Of a DNA stretch of 64,000 nt, positions 10,218-17,532 are shown in pieces. The position numbers and the translations under genes were made by a program. The notes under the pieces were generated by a model. The model saw nothing but the letters and a program-made list of their open reading frames with translations. It was not told the origin of the DNA and ran no database searches. Where the stretch lies: NCBI GenBank assembly GCA_022508445.1, contig JAFLVG010000003.1, forward strand, positions 1 through 64,000, read 5' to 3'. The DNA comes from Clostridiales bacterium (lineage in GTDB: Bacteria; Bacillota; Clostridia; Christensenellales; Pumilibacteraceae). Within the stretch, counting starts at the first letter, position 1, and each line of letters opens with the position of its first letter.

Positions 10218-10247
10218 ATTATAACACTTTCACCGAGAGATAGTCAA
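10218..10247 (-). promoter_or_regulatory. Sigma-A promoter for pfkA-ppx-ppk-GNAT
   Basis: On the minus strand TTGACT (10242-10247) is followed after 18 bp by TATAAT (10218-10223). It lies directly ahead of pfkA and is the only clear promoter for the four-gene operon. Confidence 0.8.
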
Positions 10248-10313
10248 TCATTATGATACGGTCTTATCGGCGCACAAAAGGCAAACACAATCTATTTATT
10301 GCCGCCAAAATTG

Positions 10314-10342
10314 TTGCACGAAAAAATATTTAATGTTATAAT
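10314..10342 (+). promoter_or_regulatory. Promoter of the DUF1538/P-II operon
   Basis: TTGCAC (10314-10319), 17-bp spacer and TATAAT (10337-10342) lie just ahead of the DUF1538 start. The leader is therefore only some 15-20 bases and contains the AAGGA ribosome site. Confidence 0.75.
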
Positions 10343-10365
10343 GTTTGTACTGTAAGGATGACACA

Positions 10366-11907
10366 ATGAAAAGAGTTTTACTCAAACTGCGCGAATCGTT
10401 TATATCTGTGCTTCCGGTCACGGTGATAGTTCTCATTCTCGCCGCAACTCCGCTTGTCGATTTTTCGGCGACCGAGATGTGGACGTTTGCCGTTGCCGCG
10501 ATATTTCTCATTCTCGGCATCGGGCTTTTCAATCTCGGCGCCGACCTTGCAATGACGCCTATGGGCGAGCATGTCGGAAGCGGTCTTACAAAATCAAAAA
10601 AGATAACGGTGCTTCTCGTTGTATGCTTTTTGATGGGCGTGCTTATTACCGTCGCGGAGCCCGACCTTTCCGTTCTCGCCGAGCAAGTAAAGGGCGTCAT
10701 GAACAGCACCGTCCTCATAATTACGGTTGGCGTCGGCGTTGGGGTGTTCCTGCTCCTCGCCGTGCTTAAAATAATTATGCGCAAGGACCTTTCGTCCATG
10801 CTGATGTTCTTCTACATGGCGCTGTTTGCGCTTTGCGCGCTCTTGATAGAAAGCGGCAAAAACGACTTTGTTGCCATGTGCTTCGATTCGGGCGGCGTCA
10901 CTACGGGACCTATTACAGTGCCGTTCATCATGGCGCTCGGCGTGGGTATCGCTATCACCATCGGCGGCAAGAACAGCAATGAGAACAGCTTCGGTCTTGT
11001 CGCGCTTTGCTCGATAGGGCCCATACTCGCGGTTGTCGTGCTTTCGATGACGGCTAACGGCGAGCTTGATCCTACCGAAATGATACCTACATACACGGTC
11101 GCGTCCGAGCTTGACGGTTTCGGCATGATTCTTCTCGAAACGTGCAAAGAGGTTGTCATCGCACTTTCGCTCATCGTGGCGTTCTTCGTCGTTCTGCAAC
11201 TCACGGTGCTTAAACTGCCCAAAGAGAAAATCATCCAGATTATAATCGGCATTTCGTACACGTTTATCGGGCTTGTCGTATTCCTCACCTCGGTCAAGGT
11301 CGGGTTCATGCCCATAGGCTTAAAGCTGGGCAAACAACTCGCCGAAAACCGCGTTGTGCTGGTCGTGTTCGGGCTTGTTTTGGGAATGATTGTCGTTCTC
11401 GCCGAGCCTGCGATACACATTCTCAATAAGCAAGTCGAGGAAGTTACGGAAGGCGGCGTAACAAAGCGCGAAATGCTCGTAGCTCTCTGCCTCGGCGTGG
11501 GGTTTGCTATCGCGCTTTCCATGATCCGCATTATTTACAATTTCTCTGTGCTTTGCTATCTCATTCCCGGCTATTTGATTTCAATGGGGCTGTCTTTCTT
11601 CGTGCCCAAGCTGTACACGGCAATCGCGTTCGACTCGGGCGGCGTTGCGAGCGGTCCGTTAACCTCCGGCTTTATTCTGCCGATGGCAATCGGCGCATGC
11701 TCGATGATTATGCCCGACGGTATCTTGGAGCTTGCATTCGGCGTAGTAGCTATGGTCGCCATGATTCCGCTCATAACAATACAGGCGCTCGGCTTCAAAG
11801 CGGTCATGTCCGCAAAAGCGCGCAACCGCATAATCATGAAGCGCATACTTTCTGCCGACGACGAGCAGATTATAAATTTTGCTTGGGAGAATAACAATGG
11901 CAAATAA
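10366..11907 (+). CDS. DUF1538 integral membrane protein (internally duplicated)
   Basis: A 513-aa polytopic protein of the DUF1538 family, function unproven but transporter-like. Two homologous halves are visible. Each carries an AEP motif (ITVAEPDLSVLAEQV and VLAEPAIHILNKQV) and a Gly-rich motif (FDSGGVTTGPITVPFI and FDSGGVASGPLTSGFI), the latter a plausible substrate or ion site inside the membrane. About 12 hydrophobic segments are seen. Start chosen at ATG 10366, since the upstream extension precedes the ribosome site. Its end overlaps the first P-II-like gene by 11 bp, so the three genes are translationally coupled; P-II-type proteins normally gate transporters, which suggests regulated transport. 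Confidence 0.9.
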   Translation: MKRVLLKLRESFISVLPVTVIVLILAATPLVDFSATEMWTFAVAAIFLILGIGLFNLGADLAMTPMGEHVGSGLTKSKKITVLLVVCFLMGVLITVAEPDLSVLAEQVKGVMNSTVLIITVGVGVGVFLLLAVLKIIMRKDLSSMLMFFYMALFALCALLIESGKNDFVAMCFDSGGVTTGPITVPFIMALGVGIAITIGGKNSNENSFGLVALCSIGPILAVVVLSMTANGELDPTEMIPTYTVASELDGFGMILLETCKEVVIALSLIVAFFVVLQLTVLKLPKEKIIQIIIGISYTFIGLVVFLTSVKVGFMPIGLKLGKQLAENRVVLVVFGLVLGMIVVLAEPAIHILNKQVEEVTEGGVTKREMLVALCLGVGFAIALSMIRIIYNFSVLCYLIPGYLISMGLSFFVPKLYTAIAFDSGGVASGPLTSGFILPMAIGACSMIMPDGILELAFGVVAMVAMIPLITIQALGFKAVMSAKARNRIIMKRILSADDEQIINFAWENNNGK

Positions 11908-12370
11908 GAAGACGTCTGCACTCAAATCGAAAGTGGATGAAATCAAGCAAAAAAGCAAGGCCGGCTTGAACAAGATCAAAGCGGCAAAGAGCGCTCCCGC
12001 CCAAAACACCGTTACCGACAACAAGCTCGAACTTCTCATCACCACCGTCAACCGCAGTAAGGGCGAATACTACATCGACCTTTTGCAATCGTTTGACGTC
12101 AATATGCAGTTTGTCGTTTACGGTCACGGCACGGCAAGCAAGAAAATGCTGGAAAGGTTCGGTCTTACCACAGACTCCGACAAAACCGTAATTTTCAGCG
12201 TTATACAGGAAAACAAACTCAAAGACGCGCTCGAAGCGCTCGACAACAGATTCCGCACTATCAAAAACGGCAAGGGCATTGCTTACACCGTTCCTTTTTC
12301 GAGCGTGATAGGAACATTGATATTCGGATTTTTGAGCAACAACCGCATGGCGGTCAAGGAGAACAACTGA
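11897..12370 (+). CDS. P-II-like regulatory protein with N-terminal extension
   Basis: A 157-aa protein. Residues 1-42 form a Lys/Ala-rich charged extension; from about 43 (LELLITTVNRSKGEYYIDLL) there is a ferredoxin-like P-II fold with a second repeat-like segment (TVIFSVIQENKLKDALEAL) and a C-terminal KNGKGIAYTVPFSSVIG that matches the region after the P-II B-loop. The classic T-loop tyrosine region is not conserved, so uridylylation is unlikely. It overlaps the DUF1538 stop and is followed after one base by a second P-II gene. Likely senses a nucleotide and controls the DUF1538 protein (inference from context). Confidence 0.75.
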   Translation: MANKKTSALKSKVDEIKQKSKAGLNKIKAAKSAPAQNTVTDNKLELLITTVNRSKGEYYIDLLQSFDVNMQFVVYGHGTASKKMLERFGLTTDSDKTVIFSVIQENKLKDALEALDNRFRTIKNGKGIAYTVPFSSVIGTLIFGFLSNNRMAVKENN

Positions 12371-12371
12371 C

Positions 12372-12746
12372 ATGACATATGAACTGATTATGTGCATAGT
12401 AAATACGGGCTTCACCGACGTCGTTATGGACGCGGCGCGCGACAAGGGCGCGCGCGGCGGCACAGTCGTTCACGCTCGCGGCACGGCGAACAAGGAGGCC
12501 GAGGAGTTCTTCCACATCTCCATTCAACCCGACAAGGAAGTCGTCATGATTCTCGTCACGTCCGATATCAAGGACGCCGTTCTGCACGCGGTATATCAAG
12601 CGGCAGGACTCAAAACCGCAGGACAAGGCATTGCGTTCGCCCTGCCCGTCACCAACGTCGTAGGATTGTCGAGTCCCACTCCCCCGCCGCCTGCCGAACA
12701 GCAAAAAGAAAACGAAGAACACCCGAAACAAACCGAAACAAAATAA
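12372..12746 (+). CDS. P-II family protein (GlnB/GlnK-like fold)
   Basis: A 124-aa protein with a clear P-II core: MTYELIMCIVNTGFTDVVMD, then GARGGTVVHARGT (B-loop-like nucleotide contact) and KTAGQGIAFALPVTNVVG at the end of the core. A Pro/Gln/Glu-rich tail of about 20 residues follows. It lacks the long uridylylatable T-loop of GlnB. Start ATG 12372 is one base after the preceding stop. Tandem P-II genes behind a DUF1538 gene form a recurrent type of cluster; the ligand is unknown. Confidence 0.85.
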   Translation: MTYELIMCIVNTGFTDVVMDAARDKGARGGTVVHARGTANKEAEEFFHISIQPDKEVVMILVTSDIKDAVLHAVYQAAGLKTAGQGIAFALPVTNVVGLSSPTPPPPAEQQKENEEHPKQTETK

Positions 12747-12756
12747 TATTTTATAT

Positions 12757-12793
12757 AAAGAAGCTCCCACGGTAAATCCGTGGGAGCTTCTTT
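12757..12793. terminator. Bidirectional intrinsic terminator
   Basis: A 16-bp perfect stem (12757-12772 with 12778-12793, loop TAAAT), AT-rich on both flanks. It separates the P-II operon from the convergent zinc-ribbon gene and can serve both. Confidence 0.9.
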
Positions 12794-12821
12794 ATTATCG
12801 ATTTATTTAATAGCGTTTAAT

Positions 12822-14576
12822 TTACGCTTGCGGCGACAGCGTTTTTTTGTTTGGTCTAAATATAAGCCCGAACGTAAATGCGGCGACAGCAAACGCCATG
12901 GAAAGATACACGAACACCCGAGCCGAGATTTCCATTTGCGCAAACGCTTTGCTCATTAATGTACCGGATGCCGGCGGCGTCGGATAACTGTCGGCGGCGG
13001 ACATAATGGCAGGGACTATCGCAAGACATATCAGCATGATTGCGCCCACGAGCATCGGGATGTCGAATTTGCTGTTGCTCTCGGCGTTGAACGCCAGCTT
13101 TTTAAGCGACAACGCCATGCCCGTATACAGTGCGACAAACGCCGAAAGTCCGAGTACAAGCGTGATAATCGCCGTCACTATGCTCAAATTCGAATAATAG
13201 ATGCGCACACCGTAAATCGCTTTAAATTCCAAGCACGACACAATCTGTTCAAACGCACCGCCGAGCGGCATTGAAATAACCGATTCGGTGCGCGATGTCG
13301 ATTCCATAATGACGGAGACGTTTATCATATTGGAGCAAAGCATGAACAGCGCGATTATCGACAGCGCAGACATAGCAATGCGCTTTGCGACGAACATTGC
13401 GTTTTTGCCGGAAATAAACGCGTTCACAGTGCCGCACACAAACAAGGTAAGCACAGCGGTAAGCGACATCGCAAACATCGCGCCGCCGGCGGACAGCATG
13501 GGCGCTATCATAAGCGACGCAAGCCCTACGCCCGTGAGTATAAGCATTATGGTAAAGTACAAAAACAGCTTCGTCGGTTTTTTGCGAACTATTCCCACAA
13601 TTGCGAGAATGAGGAACACGAGCGATATTGCGGCGTCAATTATTTGCATGACCGCAACGACGAGCGCAAAAACCCAAGAAACCACCGCAGTGTCGCGCAT
13701 TGCATTCAATGCATATCTTATGTTTGCCTCCTCTTCGGCGTCACCTTCTGTCAAAGCTACCACGCCTCTTGTGGTGTAAGCGAACACATACTCGTAATAG
13801 TTGATATCTCCCAAATGATCGGCGACTATCTCTTTAAGCTTTTCCATCGCCTCTTCTTCGGTGACGTACTTGTTGTTTGACGCCCATATGTAGAACTCGG
13901 CAAGAGCAGATCGAGTTGCCGCTTCGTATTTCGAGTATATACGTTGTATTTCATTTAAATCGGATTTATCGTTGACGTCAAGATCGAGCGCACTGCCAGC
14001 GCTTAAAATCTTAAATATAGATTGGCTTATTTCCATCGCCTCGCCGCTGTTTTTTAAGCTGTTCGAATCGGTGGGAGCAATGTCGCTCATTGTCACTTTA
14101 ATAGGACACAAGAGCGCGACGAGAATAAATACGAGCGAAAGCACGGCGACGATCGAGTTTACGATTACTCCGTTCTTTTTCTCAAACGCGAGGACTTTAT
14201 CTTTCGTTTCCGCGAGCTTGAACGGCTTTTTCGTCTTTGGCGCGTAGCCAACGACTTGCGGCCTATCTTGTTCGGGCGATGTGCCGTCTATCGACGCTCC
14301 GCACATTAAGCAGAACGACGAATTAGGCGTAAGCTCCGCTCCGCACGAAGGGCAATGCGTAGGTTGCACCGGCTTTTCGGGTTCGGCTTTGACTTCGACT
14401 TGCGGCGACAGTCTTACACCGCACTTGCCGCAAAAAACGGCGTCGGGCGGCAGCTTTGCTCCGCACGACGAACACACTTGATTCTGCGGCACGTCGGCAG
14501 GCAAAGCCTTTCCGCACTGACCGCAGAACTTCATCCCGTCTGCATTTTCAAAACCGCATTCCACACATTTTTTCAT
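12822..14576 (-). CDS. Zinc-ribbon multispanning membrane protein (three ribbons)
   Basis: A 584-aa protein. The cytoplasmic N-terminus holds three zinc ribbons of the CxxCG-x-CxxCG type (CVECGFENADGMKFCGQCGK, CSSCGAKLPPDAVFCGKCG, CPSCGAELTPNSSFCLMCG). A linker follows, then one membrane helix at about 145-165, an outside segment of about 130 residues and then about eight more hydrophobic segments. Start at 14576 with AGGAAGGAA upstream. A paralogue with the same layout but one ribbon lies at 21464-23110. Function unknown; such ribbons usually bind zinc for protein contacts. It has its own promoter. Confidence 0.8.
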   Translation of the reverse strand: MKKCVECGFENADGMKFCGQCGKALPADVPQNQVCSSCGAKLPPDAVFCGKCGVRLSPQVEVKAEPEKPVQPTHCPSCGAELTPNSSFCLMCGASIDGTSPEQDRPQVVGYAPKTKKPFKLAETKDKVLAFEKKNGVIVNSIVAVLSLVFILVALLCPIKVTMSDIAPTDSNSLKNSGEAMEISQSIFKILSAGSALDLDVNDKSDLNEIQRIYSKYEAATRSALAEFYIWASNNKYVTEEEAMEKLKEIVADHLGDINYYEYVFAYTTRGVVALTEGDAEEEANIRYALNAMRDTAVVSWVFALVVAVMQIIDAAISLVFLILAIVGIVRKKPTKLFLYFTIMLILTGVGLASLMIAPMLSAGGAMFAMSLTAVLTLFVCGTVNAFISGKNAMFVAKRIAMSALSIIALFMLCSNMINVSVIMESTSRTESVISMPLGGAFEQIVSCLEFKAIYGVRIYYSNLSIVTAIITLVLGLSAFVALYTGMALSLKKLAFNAESNSKFDIPMLVGAIMLICLAIVPAIMSAADSYPTPPASGTLMSKAFAQMEISARVFVYLSMAFAVAAFTFGLIFRPNKKTLSPQA

Positions 14577-14608
14577 ATATTTCCTTCCTTTGAAATATCT
14601 CGTGTACA

Positions 14609-14637
14609 ATTATACATCACATCAAATCGCATGTCAA
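14609..14637 (-). promoter_or_regulatory. Consensus promoter for the three-ribbon protein
   Basis: Minus strand: TTGACA (14632-14637), 17 bp, TATAAT (14609-14614). A full consensus match on both hexamers. Confidence 0.85.
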
Positions 14638-14691
14638 TATAATAATATATTCATGCAATTTAAATCGTGTATCTAAACAACATTATCATAC

Positions 14692-14736
14692 TCCCATTAT
14701 AATGGGAAGTCAAGTATTTTTCCCATTATTGTGGGA
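14692..14736. promoter_or_regulatory. Paired palindromic operators of the XRE repressor
   Basis: A perfect 16-bp palindrome TCCCATTATAATGGGA (14692-14707) and a second copy TCCCATTATTGTGGGA (14721-14736, two central pairs broken) are spaced 29 bp centre to centre, directly before the XRE gene. Spacing near three helical turns suits cooperative dimer binding and autoregulation. Confidence 0.75.
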
Positions 14737-14746
14737 AAATATTATC

Positions 14747-14971
14747 ATGAGCGATATGTATGAATTCAAGTATACTTTCGGCGAACGATTAAGAGCATTG
14801 CGCCAAAGCCGTAATTTGGGCCAAATAGAATTGGCAAAACAGCTCGATGTCGGCAAATCGATAATCAGCCTTTGGGAGCAGGACAAGTGCGAGCCTACCC
14901 TGTCCAAGCTCATCGCCATCTCCGCTTTTTTCGGCGTGACGATTGACTATCTCGCAGGGCTTGAAAACTGA
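14747..14971 (+). CDS. XRE-family helix-turn-helix repressor
   Basis: A 74-aa single-domain DNA-binding protein: FGERLRALRQSRNLGQIELA is the first helices, KQLDVGKSIISLWEQDKCEP the recognition region, and TLSKLIAISAFFGVTIDYLAG the last helices of a Cro/C1 HTH. I choose ATG 14747; the upstream ATG at 14702 lies inside the operator palindrome and would require its translation. No strong ribosome site is seen, so short-leader or leaderless translation is possible. No toxin or phage partner is adjacent, and the targets besides its own operators are unknown. Confidence 0.88.
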   Translation: MSDMYEFKYTFGERLRALRQSRNLGQIELAKQLDVGKSIISLWEQDKCEPTLSKLIAISAFFGVTIDYLAGLEN

Positions 14972-15017
14972 CGGCAAAAGCGCGGGCAAACTCGACTTCT
15001 TCGAAGCGGTCCGCATT

Positions 15018-15060
15018 CAACAAAAAAATTCCACCGCAGTGGCAGTGGAATTTTTTGTTG
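15018..15060. terminator. Bidirectional intrinsic terminator
   Basis: Arms 15018-15034 and 15045-15060 pair over 16 bp, with A-run and T-run built into the stem. It lies between the convergent XRE gene and asnS. Confidence 0.88.
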
Positions 15061-15067
15061 AACTATT

Positions 15068-16450
15068 TTACTTTAAGTCGTCCTTGGTTCGCGGAAACTC
15101 GATGACGTCTCGGATATTCGCCATGCCTGTAACGTACATGAGCATGCGTTCCAAGCCGAGTCCGAATCCGCTGTGCGGCACTGTGCCGAACTTGCGGAGA
15201 TCGAGGTAGTTGGCGTAGTCCGAAAGCTTCATGCCGCGGTCTTTGATTTCTTTGAGCAGTTTGTCGTAATCGGCTTCGCGCTCGCTGCAACCGATAATCT
15301 CGCCCACACCGGGAACGAGCAGGTCTGTCGCGGCAACCGTTTTGCCGTCGGCGTTCTGTTTCATGTAGAAGGACTTTATCTTGCGCGGATAGTTGACCAC
15401 AAACACCGGCTTTTTGAAATACTCGTCGGTGAGGTAGCGCTCGTGCTCGGTCTGCAAGTCCAGCCCCCACTCTACGGGGTACACGAACTGCTTGCCCGAC
15501 TTTTTAAGCACCTCTATCGCGTCGGTGTAATCGATACGAGCAAAGTCGCTTTCCACCACATGTCGGAGCTTGGCTATAAGTCCGTTTTCAAACCGCTCGT
15601 CGAAGAACTTCAACTCGGGCGCGCAGTGTTCCAAAAGATGTGCGATAATGCTCTTTATCATATCGGTCGCAATGCCGATGATGTCGTCGATATCGGCAAA
15701 CGCAACCTCCGGCTCTACCTGCCAGAACTCGGCGGCATGGCGCGGCGTGTTGCTGTTCTCGGCGCGGAATGTGGGACCGAACGTGTATATCTTGCCGAGC
15801 GCTGTCGCCATGACCTCGCCCTCTAACTGTCCGGACACCGTAAGCCCCGCACTGCGACCGAAGAAATCGTTTTTATTATACTCTTCTTCGCTCTTGATTT
15901 CGGGGTTATATCCGATAGTCGTCACCTTAAAGACTTCGCCCGCACCCTCGCAGTCGCTGCCGGTGATTATGGGAGAATGAACGTAATAATATCCGTTCTT
16001 GTGGAAAAATTCGTGAATGGCATACGACAGCTCACTGCGCACGCGAAACACCGCGTTGAACGTGTTTGTGCGAACGCGAAGGTGCGGAATCGTGCGTAAA
16101 AACTCCATGGTGTGCCGTTTCTTTTGAAGCGGATACGTAGTATCGCTACCGCCGAGAAGCTCCGCGCTCTCCGCTCTTATCTCGACGCTCTCGTCCTTCA
16201 TGCCGCGCTCTACCGTGCCTTCCACTTTGAGTGCCGCACCGAGCGCAAGAAGAGGCGCCAGCATTTTGTCGTCGAAAACCGCTTTGTCAAACACAATCTG
16301 CATGTGCGAAAGCTCGCTGCCGTCGTTTAGCTCTACGAATGCGACGTTCTTGCTGTCGCGCGAGGTGCGCACCCAGCCGCACACCGCGACCTTTTTCCCG
16401 ACGTAACCGCCGCTATGAATTTCCTTTAAATCAATGTGTTGCATAGTCAT
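15068..16450 (-). CDS. asnS: Asparaginyl-tRNA synthetase
   Basis: A class IIb aminoacyl-tRNA synthetase that charges tRNA-Asn. The 460-aa length is normal. The N-terminal OB-fold reads KKVAVCGWVRTSRDSKNVAF. Motif 2 is FGPTFRAENSNTPRHAAEFW and motif 3 is GFGLGLERMLMYVTG; the tail NIRDVIEFPRTKDDLK is typical of AsnS and separates it from AspS. It is transcribed alone from a strong promoter and ends at a strong terminator. Confidence 0.97.
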   Translation of the reverse strand: MTMQHIDLKEIHSGGYVGKKVAVCGWVRTSRDSKNVAFVELNDGSELSHMQIVFDKAVFDDKMLAPLLALGAALKVEGTVERGMKDESVEIRAESAELLGGSDTTYPLQKKRHTMEFLRTIPHLRVRTNTFNAVFRVRSELSYAIHEFFHKNGYYYVHSPIITGSDCEGAGEVFKVTTIGYNPEIKSEEEYNKNDFFGRSAGLTVSGQLEGEVMATALGKIYTFGPTFRAENSNTPRHAAEFWQVEPEVAFADIDDIIGIATDMIKSIIAHLLEHCAPELKFFDERFENGLIAKLRHVVESDFARIDYTDAIEVLKKSGKQFVYPVEWGLDLQTEHERYLTDEYFKKPVFVVNYPRKIKSFYMKQNADGKTVAATDLLVPGVGEIIGCSEREADYDKLLKEIKDRGMKLSDYANYLDLRKFGTVPHSGFGLGLERMLMYVTGMANIRDVIEFPRTKDDLK

Positions 16451-16475
16451 ACAACCCTTTACGTGTGATACACCA

Positions 16476-16505
16476 ATTATAACCCCGACGCCCCGAAATA
16501 GTCAA
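16476..16505 (-). promoter_or_regulatory. Promoter of asnS
   Basis: Minus strand: TTGACT (16500-16505), 18 bp, TATAAT (16476-16481). The leader is about 20-25 bases, too short for a T-box, so asnS looks constitutively expressed. Confidence 0.8.
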
Positions 16506-16634
16506 GCAATCATTATAGAAAACGCGCACGAATTTTACGTGCGGCAAGCCGTTACTGTGCTTCCGAAGATCATAACAACATAATTGGTTTTAATTTTGAA
16601 TAAAATTATGTTTCTGCGACATACTAACGGCACT

Positions 16635-17141
16635 ATGGAAAATTCAGTTGTTTATAAGTCAGAAAAAAGAATGTCGGGCGTCGCGCTGTTTTTGGTGTGC
16701 GTGCTCACAACCGTAGGTATAGGTCTTGCCATATCCTACTGCTCCGGTATCTTCGGTCGGGTTGCCAATCCGTCGAGGCTTCCGTTCATAATCCCCAAGT
16801 GGCTCGTGATAGCTACGCCGCCCATTTTGTTCTTGCACCTCGGTGTTTCGCTGTTCTTTGTGCTTCGCGAAAACGTGTACACCGACAACGGCAGAATGAC
16901 GCGCAATTGGACTTGGGCGTTCTGGATCACGCTTTTCATCGCGACCGCAATCACTCCCTTCTTCATCTATCACAACATGCCGATCGCGGCGTATATCATG
17001 TCGTCGATAACGACCGCTCTTGCAATCGGTACTACAATTCTCTCCTACCGTCAATCGGGCGGAGCGGGCGTAGTCATGACCGTATTCTTTATAGTCGTCG
17101 CCCTCATCATGGTGTATCTCGGCTATTGGGCGTTTGCTTAA
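16635..17141 (+). CDS. Five-helix membrane protein, TspO/MBR-like
   Basis: A 168-aa protein with five predicted helices: about 12-38, 53-79, 91-114, 118-135 and 145-167. The arrangement and the motifs LPFIIPKWLVIATPPI (Pro-x-Trp between helices 1 and 2) and RNWTWAFWITLF resemble TspO/MBR tryptophan-rich sensory proteins, which bind porphyrins or tryptophan catabolites, but the match is partial. Start uncertain: ATG 16635 (chosen) or 16608, and a TTG further up. No partner gene is adjacent. It could equally be an unrelated small membrane protein. Confidence 0.55.
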   Translation: MENSVVYKSEKRMSGVALFLVCVLTTVGIGLAISYCSGIFGRVANPSRLPFIIPKWLVIATPPILFLHLGVSLFFVLRENVYTDNGRMTRNWTWAFWITLFIATAITPFFIYHNMPIAAYIMSSITTALAIGTTILSYRQSGGAGVVMTVFFIVVALIMVYLGYWAFA

Positions 17142-17189
17142 TAAGTATTCGGGATAGCTTCCAGGGCTAAATGCCCAAAGACCAAAGTG

Positions 17190-17239
17190 CGCCGCACGGC
17201 AGTGTACAAAAACGTACATTAACCCAAGCGGCGCTTTTT
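17190..17239 (+). terminator. Nested-stem terminator after the TspO-like gene
   Basis: Outer stem GCGCCGC/GCGGCGC (17190-17196 with 17228-17234) encloses an inner TGTAC/GTACA stem and is followed by TTTTTG. Confidence 0.65.
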
Positions 17240-17269
17240 GCATTGTCGGAAAAAATCCGAAAATGCAAA

Positions 17270-17370
17270 ACGGCCGATTATCTCGACCGTCCTGCTATAT
17301 GATAAGGGGGAAAATGATGAGCGAATTTAGGGTTGTAAGCGTTTAGCACAACAGCATCACATTGCTTACA
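17270..17370 (-). ncRNA. Candidate small RNA with own promoter and terminator
   Basis: A consensus minus-strand promoter points into a 390-bp gap that has no minus-strand ORF with a start. The predicted transcript begins near 17370 exactly at a hairpin (8-bp stem, 17364-17371 with 17333-17340, loop about 23 nt). It ends at a second hairpin (17284-17290 with 17270-17276, one G-T pair) followed on that strand by TTTGCATTTT. Length about 100 nt. I do not recognise it as 6S, SRP or RNase P RNA. A 10-codon plus-strand reading frame (AAGGGGG then ATG at 17314) overlaps it antisense. Confidence 0.5.
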
Positions 17371-17375
17371 ATACA

Positions 17376-17405
17376 ATTATATAATACAGATATTTTTTCT
17401 GTCAA
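17376..17405 (-). promoter_or_regulatory. Orphan consensus promoter
   Basis: Minus strand: TTGACA (17400-17405), 18 bp, TATAAT (17376-17381). The next minus-strand gene is more than 2 kb downstream, across the opposing TspO-like gene, so it most likely drives the small RNA described at 17270-17370. Confidence 0.75.
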
Positions 17406-17532
17406 GCGTTTTAACGCCGTTTTCAAAAATTTTTTTGAGACTTGATTTTCTTTTGCCCGGATGCCCCAACCGCTTACGCGCGGCACAATAACATTATATG
17501 CCGAAATTCCCGAAAGATGACCGAAAATCAAA

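Noticed and set aside
17314-17346. Ten-codon plus-strand peptide behind AAGGGGG
   Set aside because: A good ribosome-like site, but no promoter on that strand and too short to support as a gene; it may be coincidental to the antisense RNA candidate.
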